A stretch of 64,000 nucleotides of DNA from Gracilaria gracilis (GCA_030374805.1 JARGSG010000082.1:1-64000), one strand, 5' to 3'; positions 45,558 through 56,340 are shown, counted from the first letter of the stretch. Translations and numbers: made by a program. The notes: generated by a model from the letters alone, not told the origin.

Positions 45558-48500
45558 TTATGAGGACAATACCGAATGGATGCTAAGGGTTCTGGGGGAG
45601 ATACGGCTTCGCTGCAGGGTCTCAGTAAAACCTGTTAGGGTAGAATCGGTGGAAACGCCAGTGTAAGCGGGGCGTGAAGGGGGGTGCGGGGCAGTTCTGG
45701 CGGAGGACATGAACGGAACCGATGATGGATGAGGAAGGGATAAGGCCGAACCAAGGGGAAACGTTATCGGAATTGGAAGTGATAGAGATGGGAAGTGGGT
45801 GTGCGGTGTGGTTATGTTCGTCGTCTGTTGCCCATCGGAAACATACACAATTGAGGGTGACATCGAGTTCGTCTCTGGGGGAGACGACTTCCATGAACTG
45901 GACAAAAGCGAACTCCTTCGGAGATGAACTTGAAGATGGAAGAGTGAAACGGAAAAGGCAGATGAGTTCGCAGACCCAAACCATGGAAGTGGAATTAGAG
46001 ATGTTGGAACCGGCGACGAGGATGTGAAAGAACTTTAGGGTTTTAGATGGCCCGAAGGAGGGGACCGCAAATACTCGTTGAATGAGGAGGACGGGCGGGT
46101 CGTGGAGGGATAGTTCGTTTCGTTCTGTTATGTAGTTGCCCAGTGTTGGGATGTAACCGCCGACAACGTATGCGGAGTTGACTACGGTGATTCGAGCACG
46201 GCAGAGAGCTGGGGAGTCATCGGTGAATTCTCAGGCTTCCAGAGAGAGGGTGCTGAAGGATGGGAGGTCGTCTCTTCCAATCTGTGGCAGGATTGGGAGG
46301 GTGTCGGCTGAAAGGAGGTCATGAAGAGAGTTTGGTTGCAAGTTGGGATTGGAGCGAAGGTATTTGTGGGCGGTGATGAGGTCAACGAAAGAGACATGTC
46401 TTCCATCTCGGACGAAACCGGGTTGTCGGGCTTGGAAAGGGGAAGAGAGGGCAAGGGTTGAGGAGGATATGGAGGGGTTGCCGGAAACGGGGTTCCAATC
46501 TTTGGTGGCGTCGGAACGGGGGATGGCGCAAATGGTTTCGTCGTGCCCGGCGGACCTGCGCTTGGATGTGTTGGACTAGTTTTGTTTGAAGAGAGTATGG
46601 GCGTGCTCAAAGATGCCTGCATAATTGAAGTGGAGGCCTCCGAAGCGGCGAATGTCCTCTACGATATGGTCAAGAAGATGGAACTTGAGGGTACCGAGGC
46701 TAGAAGTGTGGTGTGGGTCCAAGACGGCGACGGCGGTGTGCTTGAAGGAGCGGATTTGTTTTTTGAGTTTGGAGATGCGAGAGTCGGTCCACTCCGGCAA
46801 GGAGTTGTAGCCCATGGAGGTGAGAAGACGATCGGAGTACTTGGGAAAGACGGCGGTGATGGGAGCTGCGTCGAGTGCATCACAGCACCGGTCGAAGAAG
46901 GCGCCGATGAAGGGGAAGACCATGTCGAGTGCACGGTAATCTTTTGCTTCAAGCATAACACGTAACCCGTCTGTGGTGAAGAATCCGTTCAGGGTCTGGG
47001 CGTTGTCGGAAGTGGAGAAGTCGATGTGGAGACCGTTTGCTGGGGAGTGCTTCTCGATGGCTACGAGGATGGCGTTTGAGTGTTTGAGGATGGCGGTACG
47101 GACGGATTGAAAGGATCGACCGGCTTTGGCGGGAGCGATTGTGGTGAATAATCTTTGTGAGCGGAGTCTCTCGATTGCTGAGGGTTTGATGAGTTTGGAA
47201 ACGCCGAGATGGAAGTTATGGAGTGGCTCGAATGTGAAGATGTTGTATGGGGAGAGGGCGTGATGTTGAGGGGGTGATAGGACTGGAAGATGGAGGAGTA
47301 GTTTGCGGTAGAGAGGGTGTAGAGGGCTTCGAAAGCTTTGGCCTTGGTGTTGCGTGAGACTCTCGGTTTGCAGGCAAGAAGAGCGGTTTTCGATTCGTGG
47401 AGCAGAGTGGAGTGTGATTTGCGCGCGGTGAGAGTCTGCTGCTGGGTTCGAGGAGAATGAGAGAGAAAGTGTGCGTGGAGGTCGGAGCGAAAGACGGTAC
47501 ATCTGTGGCAGGGGTGCTGGGGACGGGTGCCGTGGGAGATGGCGAGGATATCCTTTGCTTCGGGGATGTCGGCGCAGTAGCTGGCGATGATTGGCTGGCA
47601 GTGACGGAGAACGCCATGAGCATCACGGAAGGGGAAGCCGACGAGACAGGAGGTGAGAAGAAAGTGGAGGAGATTCGAAATGCCCAGCTGAATGAGTTCC
47701 ATTTTAGTTTGGCGCGGGATGTTGGAAGAGGTTTGAAGAATGCTGTCTGCATCATGGGAAGGGGCAGTTGGATGGAAGGAGGTGGGCAAATAGCCGAGAA
47801 GAGTGAGATTCTTGGCGATGCACTTGCGGCGAAAGGCGTCGGAGAAGGTGGGAATTGTGATGTGAAGCGGGTAGGATGTAATGGAAGACGTTTTGAGGGA
47901 AGTGGAAGACTTATCGGAGTATATTTGGACGAAGACGATGAATGAGTCGATGCCGGTGGTGTGAGGGGTGTGCCAGATGTAGGAGTCGTTGGTGGACTGC
48001 ATGATTGCGTTTTTCAGTGCGGGAACAGCCTGCTTCTTGCGAGAGGAGGATACCGGGTGGGCAAAAGTGGAAGAGCTGGAAGCGGATCTGTGAGACACGG
48101 GGTTGAAGAATGTGTTGTTGAAGTGTGCGAGTGCGAGCTGTTGCTTGAGAACTTGGATAGCATCTTTCCGGAAGATGGTGGCTGAGAAGAGTAGCTGCTG
48201 GTCGAAGATGGTGGTGGGAGCGAAACCGATGGTTCTTACCCTCTGCTGGAATAGGTTTTCCTGAAGCTGGAAGCACTGAGCGCCGGAGGAGACGGTGCTC
48301 TGAAAGGTGGATTTGGAGAAGGCGGGGTCGTTGAGGAGGGAGATGAGCTCTTCTGCCTTGCGAGAGCCGAGGTTGGAGGCGATGGAAGAGAGGTAGGGAA
48401 CAATGCGTTCGAGGTGGGGGCTGTGGAGGAGAGGGGAGGAGGGGGGTTGTGAGGGAGGTGGGGAGGATGACAGGGAGCATAGGGGGGAAACGGCGATGTG

Positions 48501-48899
48501 GTAAGCGTACTGGGTGTGGAGTGAGAGGGAGTGCTGCTGTTGATGGTATGAGTCGTCATCGTCGATTGGGACGTTGTCGGAAGGGCGATTAGATGGCGGG
48601 GGTGGGGGTGGTGGACGGAGTTGAGGAGGGGACTTGTGACGCTTTCTGCGTGGGGAAAAGTGGTCCGCATTCCCGCCGGGGGAGAGGAAACGCTTGCTAG
48701 CGGTGAGGCGGTGAGGGCATCTTCTCTGGTGCCTTTGGATGGCGGGATAGAGCGCGCGAAGAAGGAGCAGCCTTGAAAGCAGCAACTGGGCATGATATGG
48801 AGCGGTGGGGGGCCTTTGGAGGAGAGAAAGGGTACGCTGCGGGGAGCTGATATGGCGCACAGACTCTGCCACTAGCAGTGGCGCAGAGGTGCGGAGCAC
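45558..48899 (-). pseudogene. Plavaka/TNP2-type transposase, nearly complete, frameshifted
   Basis: The first frame (48899-47061) has a Ser/Pro-rich N-terminus and then IDSFIVFVQIYSDKSSTSL and LTLLGYLPTSFHP. It goes on to GFPFRDAHGVLRHCQPI and HGTRPQHPCHRCTVF, the Cys/His part of this superfamily. The next frame (47502-46576) carries EPLHNFHLGVSKLIKP, ALDMVFPFIGAFFDRC and LKFHLLDHIVEDIRRFGG. The C-terminus continues in further frames to about 45.6 kb (VSFVDLITAHKYLRSN, then SPWFGLIPSSSIIGSVHVL). Length, about 1100 residues, fits the family. Frames change at about 47.25, 46.57 and 46.2 kb. The protein would cut and paste its element in the nucleus. I did not find terminal inverted repeats. Confidence 0.85.
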
Positions 48900-49740
48900 G
48901 CTATGCAGATAGTTTTGAACGGAAAGAGGTCTAATTCGTAAACCAAATTGATATTAAGAATCATTTCGTATATGTATTTTGATTATGGGTGTATTCATAT
49001 TTACAGCGCTATACTCGTACACATGTTCTACGTACATGGGTACCACACTTACGTTTACATTGACATCCGAAACTAGCGAAAACGGATGTACAGACCCAGT
49101 TTGCCTTTCTTTCAAACTGGCAATGATGAAAATAAAATGGAATAATTCTTCCAAAAAAACTAGCACTTCTGAATGTATGGAAATATTTTCAGGAAATCGA
49201 TTCTTCTAATTTTGGGTACATTCACCGGTTTTCCGGTCGTCTTGTATGGGTCATTTTTGACAGCTAAACTAGCATTCCGAGAACACCGACGTATGCAGTG
49301 CCCAACAGTTTGGTGCTCACTTTCGCCACAATCAAACAGTGCATCCACCCTGCCAGAATAGACGGGATGTTCTCAAGACGCACTGCGATTGATCGTAATC
49401 CTATGCTCTAGGACGTGGATGAATTTGCAACCAATTATGTCATATTCAAGCTCCAATTGTACCCTGACCATCATCTAGTTCTAGATGAGGTTCTTGTGCC
49501 GTCCTTAACAGAAGCCTCCAATCGATATCAAAGTCTTCAAAACGCAGAAGGCAGTCCTCAACGTCCGTTTGCCTACCTCATCCTGGCGCCAATGGTACTA
49601 ATTCTGCATCCATGGGGTGCCGTCATTGACTCCGTGCTAAACGCATACAAACACGAATGGGTGTAGGAAGGTATGAAACATCCGTCCAAAATGGAAAACC
49701 AACTAAGCCTCATTACGTTGTTCTACGCTCTTCTTGACTT
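48900..49740. other. AT-rich spacer after the transposase start, no firm gene
   Basis: An 83-codon plus frame at 49415-49666 and short hydrophobic frames at about 49.0-49.3 kb are present but match nothing I know. It contains the second copy of the 29 bp dispersed repeat. Confidence 0.4.
49265..49293 (-). repeat. 29-bp dispersed repeat, copy 2 (inverted)
   Basis: Exact reverse complement of 25729-25757. On the minus strand it reads YVGVLGMLV and then a stop, the same peptide that ends the ORF at 25770. Confidence 0.85.
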
Positions 49741-49859
49741 TGATCAGGTCAGCGTCTCCCTATTGGCTCTCGACTGTAATACGAGTATTGTCACAGAGTC
49801 ACCCCGCTTCGACAAGCACTGATTTTTCTTCCGACAGCAGACGTACTGATGTCCTTTGG

Positions 49860-50900
49860 GAAGCTGCCAAACTTTGCTTTGTGTGCAATTTCTACTAAAG
49901 ACTCCGCTTGTTTGTTTGTCGAGTGTTAGCATCTTCCGAAAACATTACTTCCACTTCCTCGTATTCTCACGACCCATGGAAGCTGGCAACATCCATTTTC
50001 GGTCCTTTGGCAAACCGATCTTCTCCAAAACCTTCTTCTTTTCCAACCGCGTAAGAGCTTCTGCCTTGTTTCCAGACTTTGCTGCTTTTGTTGCCGTTTC
50101 CATTTCCTTGGCAATGGCCATTTCTAAATTGGACGATTGATTTTCCATGTCTTCAAGCGCAGCCTTCGTTCTAAGAACCCCCTTGTCGCTCGGGTTAACT
50201 TTTCGCTTTCCAAACTTCACACTAAGCACGGGATCTGTATGCTCCGGATGTGGTTCTGTAAACAAAGGCACGGCTTCATTCTTGGATACGAGATATGATA
50301 TTATAGCCTCTGCATCGCGCGTGTTTTGTTCGGTCACTGCAGACGCTAAACTATCGACGGTGTGAATTTCAGTTGAAGCCATGGGACCCTCAGAATAAGA
50401 TGAGAGACGAGCAGCTGCTGCTTTGAGTGCCGCCACCGGCACAATTGGGTCATCAAGGCCAGGAGCTTCGGATTTCTTCGAACCCTAAATGTAGCTGCCT
50501 AATGTTTGCTTCAGGGAAGTCAAAGTATAACCTGATCGCGCTGGTGAATCCTTTGATGGGGGTTTTAGAGTGTCTACACTTACAATATCTCCCTTCTGAA
50601 AAGTTCCGTTCGATATGGGTTTAGCTCTTAGTTGGGGTGCCCTTAATGTCAAACATAATGGCGAACGATATCATCTTTGGACTACGTACTGGAGTGACGA
50701 CAAGTTTCCCAGGACGACTGCGTGACGAAACTACCGCGTCCTCGAAAAACCCGATCATCGCGTCCCATAATCCCTGAAACATTGTTGGTGGTTTACATGG
50801 GTCTGTAACAATTATGAAAACACTTTTTAAAGCTCGTGGTTTCACTTATCAAGATTTTCAAACTTACTGGATTCTGGTCTCTGTAAGACGGCAAGTCAGC
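49860..50900 (-). pseudogene. CHMP7-like ESCRT-III protein, intron-containing, C-terminus disrupted
   Basis: CHMP7 starts ESCRT-III assembly at the nuclear envelope and endosomes. The 5' part reads LPSYRDQNP, then a 94-nt intron (50867-50774, GTAAGT to TTTCAG), then GLWDAMIGFFEDAVV, like the N-terminal winged-helix part of CHMP7. The frame 50442-49945 gives VKFGKRKVNPSDKGVLRTKA, then MENQSSNLEMAIAKEME and KSGNKAEALTRLEKKKVLEK, the Snf7-type core with its basic helix pair. A further intron pair around a possible 12-nt exon (KGDI, about 50585) would join the two parts. After KKKVLEK the frame is lost and I cannot read the acidic C-terminal helices. It may be a live gene with more introns, or a relic. 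Confidence 0.55.
50774..50867 (-). other. Inferred spliceosomal intron in the CHMP7-like gene
   Basis: GTAAGT donor and TTTCAG acceptor remove 94 nt in phase 0 and join QNP to GLWDAM. An alternative TTACAG acceptor lies about 28 nt upstream of the chosen one. Confidence 0.55.
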
Positions 50901-51515
50901 AGACCAGATAATATAAATTTAATCAGTCCTCCCTGACTTAAAGGACGGCAGGCTTGTAACGGTCCAAAATCTGCGGCAACCATGTCGCATCAGCAAAGGT
51001 TTGCCAGTTGCAGGCGGTTGACTCGGACCTGGTGAAGTACTGTGACAGATAAAGAAAATATAAAACTGATCTTGGAACAGTGAAAGGTAGCTTAAACTTC
51101 CCGTTATCACCTTGAAACTGGTGGATGACGACGGAAAAGACGAAGAGTGATGATGTTGTTGCAGTACTGGAAGGAGGTTGGATTACGTCGCGTATCTTGA
51201 GCAGGCAAATTTAGAGCGTTTCGCATTGTTTCACTGTTTTAATTCTTTTATTGCATTGTATTCGACAAGAGTTGGAAAACCATCTTCCCCACTGCATCAG
51301 CCGCGCCGTGACAGCGAGTTTTCAGGAGTACTGTACACCTACATGGAATTGAACTGGTGACGTTGACGCCCAGTCCACGCAGTGTTAACCAGAGCAGCCG
51401 CAGTCGCAACGGAACGAACGGTACAGAAAAGAAATTGAATCAAGTACAGCGCAAGGTAGCTTCTTTGCCGCACAAGTTCAGACGAAGAAACATTTGACGC
51501 AACTTTTCGTACATC

Positions 51516-51926
51516 ACGAGGACAAACGCGCCCGAAAATGTTGATTCATGGATACTGCTCGATGGCGTAGAGAAGTATGTTGTCGTACTCCGTTCGTTTG
51601 TACTCCGCGTAGTTTCATCATGAGCCCTCGACAGAGCTACCTACAAAGCAGGTACGAAGATTGGGACCTGCGGGGTGTTCCGACTGGAAAGAAAGAATCA
51701 TACGCTTGCAAATGTACTGCGAATGCAGCTTATACGAGACCCGGACGTAGTATTCGTTGGCTACAAACACCCGCATCCGCTGGACCATCACATCGAACTG
51801 AGGGTTCAGAAGTCGGCCGGTACTAGAGTGGACAAGTATCTGCCACCTGAGGCGGTTAGGGTGGCACTAATGGATCTCTTTTCGGAAGTATCTCGCTTGT
51901 CAGAGTTGGTGAAGCGCGCGCGGTAA
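51516..51926 (+). CDS. RNA polymerase II subunit RPB11-like, one 60-nt intron
   Basis: RPB11 pairs with RPB3 in the assembly platform of RNA polymerase II. Exon 1 reads NAPENVDSWILLDGVEK, matching the family start. A 60-nt phase-2 intron (51575-51634) joins it to ATYKAGTKIGTCGVFRLERK, then NHTLANVLRMQLIRDPDV, then GYKHPHPLDHHIELRVQK and a final helix ending at TAA 51926. Without splicing, a TGA inside the intron would stop the frame. The spliced product of about 115 residues has normal family length. Where members have their Met, this copy has ACA (51522-51524), and no in-phase ATG lies between there and the upstream stop at 51495. An ACG at 51516 or an upstream exon could start it. This is the only conserved host gene here with an intact domain. 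Confidence 0.8.
51575..51634 (+). other. Inferred 60-nt intron of the RPB11-like gene
   Basis: It runs from GTATGT to CGACAG and interrupts a Lys codon in phase 2 (AA|A). Removal gives a gap-free alignment to the RPB11 family, as I recall it, across the junction. Confidence 0.75.
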
Positions 51927-52383
51927 CGTTGACTTGAGAAGTGCCGGACGAGGCTTACTCTTCGAAAACTATGCTGCGGTTGCAATGCCAACACATGTTG
52001 GACTCCCATGAAGGCACTATCATGATGCGTTCCTTCATTGTATCTTAACCGCCGTCACAACTTCGCCACGACACCAATATATTCGAACGAACGCTTTTTA
52101 CAATGATATCTGGCAGATGCGCATCTCACATGTGCAGAGATCAACCGCCTCGAGCAGCAGCAAAAAGCGCAGGGCGCTGCTGTGCAGCTCCGCATTCCTC
52201 TCGACCTCCCATCATCCTTACCACCAACAACGCCCCTCTTTGATACTCCAACTTCTCCCATTGTACTTACGTTCTTCCCAGGCACTGCCATCTAGTTTCG
52301 AAAGTCGAATCGAGCCACCCCCCTCCAACTGACTCAAGATCGTCCATTGTCTCCGTCATTCCTTTTTTTACACCACGCCACAT

Positions 52384-53519
52384 ATGACTTTCAATTCAGC
52401 CTTTATTTACTTGTATGCCACTTCTCTGTCACGCTCGGCGTTTCAAGGACAGCAGTGTACATCAACCACGAAACATCCGCTTGCACGCAGGCAGTTGGCG
52501 CCCGCTTTCCCAACCCGCTTTGAAATGTCCGCCGGTCCAAGTTTCACCGACCACGTTCCCGTGGCAGAAAGGCCGCAAACACCTGTTCGTCCAGACGAGA
52601 GTTATGGAGACAATTCCATGAGAGTTCGGTTCGAAAAGATTGTAAGAACTGCTCAGGATGATATTTGCGCACAGGTACAAGCTTTGAATTGTGCTAAATT
52701 CCACGAAGATTCTTAGCATCGCGAAAACGGCGGTGGCGGTATCTCACGTGTAATGCACAATGGAAACGTGTTTGAGAAGGATGTGGTTAATGTCTCTGTC
52801 GTATATGGCACTACGCCCCCTGAAGCTGTAGCTGCTGCTAGTGCAAGAGTAGTGACACGCAATGTTGGCTAGGAGCCTGATGAACCAGTTCCATTCTTTG
52901 CGGCAGGCATTTCTTCAGTCATGCATCCAAAGAATCCAATGGCTTTGACCATGCATTTCAATTATAGAGACTTTGAAACCGATCGTGGTCTGTGGTGGTT
53001 TGGCGGAGGAACTAATCTTACAACTGCTTACGTTTTTGAGGAAGAAGTAAAGTACTTCCATTCCACGTTGAAGGCTTGGTGTGATAGACATGACAGGGAA
53101 TACTACATTAATTATAAGAAGCGGTATGATGACTACTTCTTAATCAAACAAAGAGGCAGGAGAAGAGGTCTTGGAGGCATCTTCTTCGATGACCTTGACG
53201 ACAGGGATGCTGGTGAAATATTCAAGTTCAGCGAAGATTGTGCTTCAAACGTTTGCAATGCCTATTTGCCCATTGTTGAACGTCGGAAGGATGCAGAGTA
53301 TACTGAAGATCAGAAGAAATGGTAGCAACTGCGACCGGCGAGATACGTAGAATACAACCTTGTGTATGACCGAGTTACGGTGTTCGGGTTGAAGACTGGT
53401 GGCTGAATCGAGAGCATCTGATGTCTCTTCCGCTTACGGATCGATGGGAATACGATCACAGTCCAGAGCCAGGTTCATGGGAGGCCCAAAGTTTGGAGTT
53501 AATGAAGAATCCGAAGTAA
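52384..53519 (+). pseudogene. hemF: Coproporphyrinogen III oxidase, full-length pseudogene
   Basis: The aerobic enzyme converts coproporphyrinogen III to protoporphyrinogen IX. All blocks are present in order: [89 protein letters not shown] and [55 protein letters not shown] and the terminal [18 protein letters not shown] follow. Stops at 52714 (at a Trp position), 52870, 53323 (probably Gln) and 53404 (Arg) break it, and one base is missing near 53419. Three of the stops fit single G:C to A:T changes. The usual D.TPAY motif reads NLTTAY. Everything else is well preserved, so it died recently or was copied late. The N-terminus before MSAGPSF may be targeting sequence. Confidence 0.93.
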
Positions 53520-54504
53520 TGAGTATGGGTAGTGTAGCTTCTTTGTGTGCTACATAAAGCAAGTCCTTTGAATCAGATGTAGTACCCAATTCAAGGTAGA
53601 TTGGATAGACTTGTTTCTCAAGTTCAGGTATAAGCAATGCTTGCTTGTCAAGCACAATGAAAACGCTTTCTAGTTTCCACATGATCTGTCAAGCCTTCTA
53701 CTGCTTTCCGTATATACGAGCAAGATATCCCGTTCGCTATAACAGGAATGCCTGACGCCTGTCATGAGGAGTTGTCTCGTCTCAGTTAGGAGGTCTGATG
53801 AGGCGTCCCTGCGCAATCTTCTTAACCGTAGCGAATGTTATAGACGAAGCACATCTGTTCGACTAGCCTGGTCTTCCGTTTTGTTTCTAACCGTCTCCCA
53901 TCGCCCAAACTTTGAAAACAGGGATATGATGTAGATCTTTCGATATTATCGGAGCCCCTTGCCGCATCAATCGCACATGCTGTTGTAGAGAGATGACTGC
54001 TTAGAATTTGTAGTTATTTTACTTTGGTAATTAGAGCTCATGATCGCATGGGCGTCAGTTACCTAAACGACGGACAGAAAGCGAGGAATCAATGTTGTGC
54101 ATTTGCTGGGGTGTAAATTTTGAATTGAAAAGCAGTGCTAAAGCTGGTGAAGCAGTAACTGACAACATGTTCAGAGCCTCACGTCGAGAATCAACGCCCC
54201 TAGAATGCTGCTCGAGTTGCGCACCGCAATGTGCACAACGCGAGAGCCAATGAACCTCGACAGCAGGGTAACAAACAGTACACTGGTAGGAAGGCTATCC
54301 ATGCAGAAACACGGCCAACAACAACTACTGTCGCCCTGAGCGCTCTATAGCTGGCATAACTATCATCAGGCTGTCCAAACCTCCCGCTCTCGCTCACAAC
54401 CAGAGCAGGGTGTTGGTGCGCCGCAAGATGGTTTCAGGCAAGGCAGAGGAGCATGAAAAACTGCCGCACACGTATTGAAAACTATAGCAACGGGAGAGGT
54501 TGAG
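53520..54504. other. No supported gene
   Basis: No conserved frame or repeat is visible between the coproporphyrinogen oxidase relic and the diverged satellite copy. Confidence 0.4.
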
Positions 54505-55145
54505 GTTGGGGTTTCTCGCAGTGTTTGTGTTTTGGTTACGGTTTTGGGCCGGCTTCAGGCGTTCATTGAATTTCCGTTCCAGGCGGTCTTCTCCACGCCC
54601 TGCTCATGAGAATGTGAACATGAACATGTTGTGTAAATTGGCACGAATTATAAAGAGCTCAGCTCAGATATAAGTGGACCTCTTTATTAGCACAGTGCAT
54701 GTAGAAGAGCTCCATTCAAAGGCCAGAGATGGTTTTGAATTGATGTATTGAAAGCGGAGGCACAAAATCGAATATTCATAGGTACCTTGGTGTAGTAGAA
54801 AGTAGACTTTATGGTGCGTGTGATATACGGAGATGTGGCAGAGAGTGTGTAGAGTGGAGTGTGTCGATTAGAGACAGTACGTCTGAACATCATGGGAAGG
54901 TGAGGAGCTGGAAGGCGCAAGTAGGGTTAAAGAGCGCTTTTGAAGGTGTGGAGCGGTAAGAACAGTTCAGCATGCTGAAGAGATGGAAAAGGCTGTTAGT
55001 GGCTTTAGTCGGCGGCCAAGAGAACGCAAACGTGGCACGACTTATAATCCATTCTGCTCACAGAAACGAAAGTGGGACTGAAGGCGGCTCTTGGGATTCG
55101 GGCAGCATTTGTGTTTTGGTTTCGGTTTCAGCACGGATTTGGGCC
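54505..55145 (+). repeat. Isolated, diverged copy of the 787-bp satellite
   Basis: It starts with TTGGGGTTTCTCGCAGTG, continues with the junction segment TTGAATTTCCGTTCCAGGC and the landmark region TGCTCATGAGAATGTGA. A more diverged body follows, including ATTCATAGGTAC. It ends with the next unit's GGATTCGGGCAGC and TTTGTGTTTTGG segment. It therefore covers one period. Its body is about 150 bp shorter than in the main array. Confidence 0.85.
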
Positions 55146-55249
55146 ATCCTTGCCATGGGCGCTGCGGACAGTACTCGCCAAGCCAAGGCCTTTGTATCAT
55201 TGACGATGGTGTAGTACACGAATATCTTGAGTCGAGGATAACATTGAAG

Positions 55250-56340
55250 TTAAAACAAGCCACTGGGGACGCTGATGCATTCTATAAGCCTCTTGAGATA
55301 TCCAAGGAAAGGAACTTGGCACCGGAAGGATTCTGCGCCCCTCTTGCAGGAAGGTAAAGTTTCCTATCATTATCGGAGATCACCATGTCCCTAATGAAGC
55401 CTCATGGAAGCCACTTGGGAACGTAATGCTGTCCATAATCACGGAAAGATACGCCAGGACACCGATTGTCCGCCGGAAAGCAACTTGGTACCTCTCATAA
55501 AGTCAGAGAGCTTCATGCCATTACTGGAACACATCAAGTCCCCATTGAAACCTCAAAGAAGCCACTGGGGCCGCTGATTCGTTCTATAAGCCTCCTGAGA
55601 TATCCAAGGAAAGGCACTTGGCACCGGAAGGATTCTGCGCCCCTCTTGCAGAAAGTCCATGGCATTACTGGAACTCATCATGTCCCCATTGAAGCCGCAC
55701 GCAAGCCATTGGGGCCGCTGATGCATTCCATAAGCCTTTTGAGATATGTGAGGAATGGCACTTGGCACCGGAAGGATTCTGCGCCCTTATTGCAGGACAA
55801 TAAAATTTCCGATCATTATTGGAGATCGCAATGTCCCTAATGAAGCCTCCATCCAGCCACTGGGGAACGTAATGCTGTCCATAAACACGGAGAGGTACGA
55901 CAGGAAACCGACTGTCCACCAGACTGCCACTTGGTCCCTCTCGTAAAAACAGGGAGCTTCATAGCATTACTGGAACTCATCCTGTCCCAATTGAAGCCGT
56001 AAACAAGCCACTAGGGCCGCTGATGCATTCTACTAGCCTCTTAAGATATCCAAAGAAAGACGCTTGGCACCGGAAGGATTCCGCGTCCCTCTTGCAGGAA
56101 GTTCATGGCATTATTGAAACTCATCCTGTCCTAATTGAAGCCGTAAACAAGACCCTGGGGCTACTGATGCATTCTATAAGATTCTGAGCCCCTCGTGTAG
56201 AAAGATTAAGTTCCCGATCATTATTGGAGATTTACGTGTCCCTCATGAAGCCTCCATCCAGCCACTGGGAAACGTAATGCCGTCCATAAACACGGAGAGG
56301 TAAGGCAGGAAACCGATTGTCCGCCGGAATGCAACTTGGT
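55250..56340. repeat. Minisatellite with a higher-order period of about 445 bp
   Basis: A block of about 90 bp containing CACTGGGGNCGCTGATGC and GGCACCGGAAGGATTC starts at 55261, 55563, 55708, 56008 and 56153. A second block containing ATCATTATYGGAGAT lies at about 55360, 55811 and 56216. The spacing alternates 302, 145, 300 and 145 bp, so the true unit is two copies of block one plus one of block two. It abuts the truncated gypsy element. Confidence 0.85.

Noticed and set aside
45107-48500. Long plus-strand ORFs opposite the second transposase (for example 46543-46965, 47457-47945)
   Set aside because: They are antisense to recognisable transposase blocks and arise from the purine-rich composition.
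33961-53519. A variant genetic code in which TAG or TGA is sense
   Set aside because: The residues replaced by stops are inconsistent: TAG falls at Leu, Tyr, Trp and Gln positions, and TAA and TGA occur too. Real frameshifts and catalytic losses accompany them, and RPB11 ends in a normal TAA.
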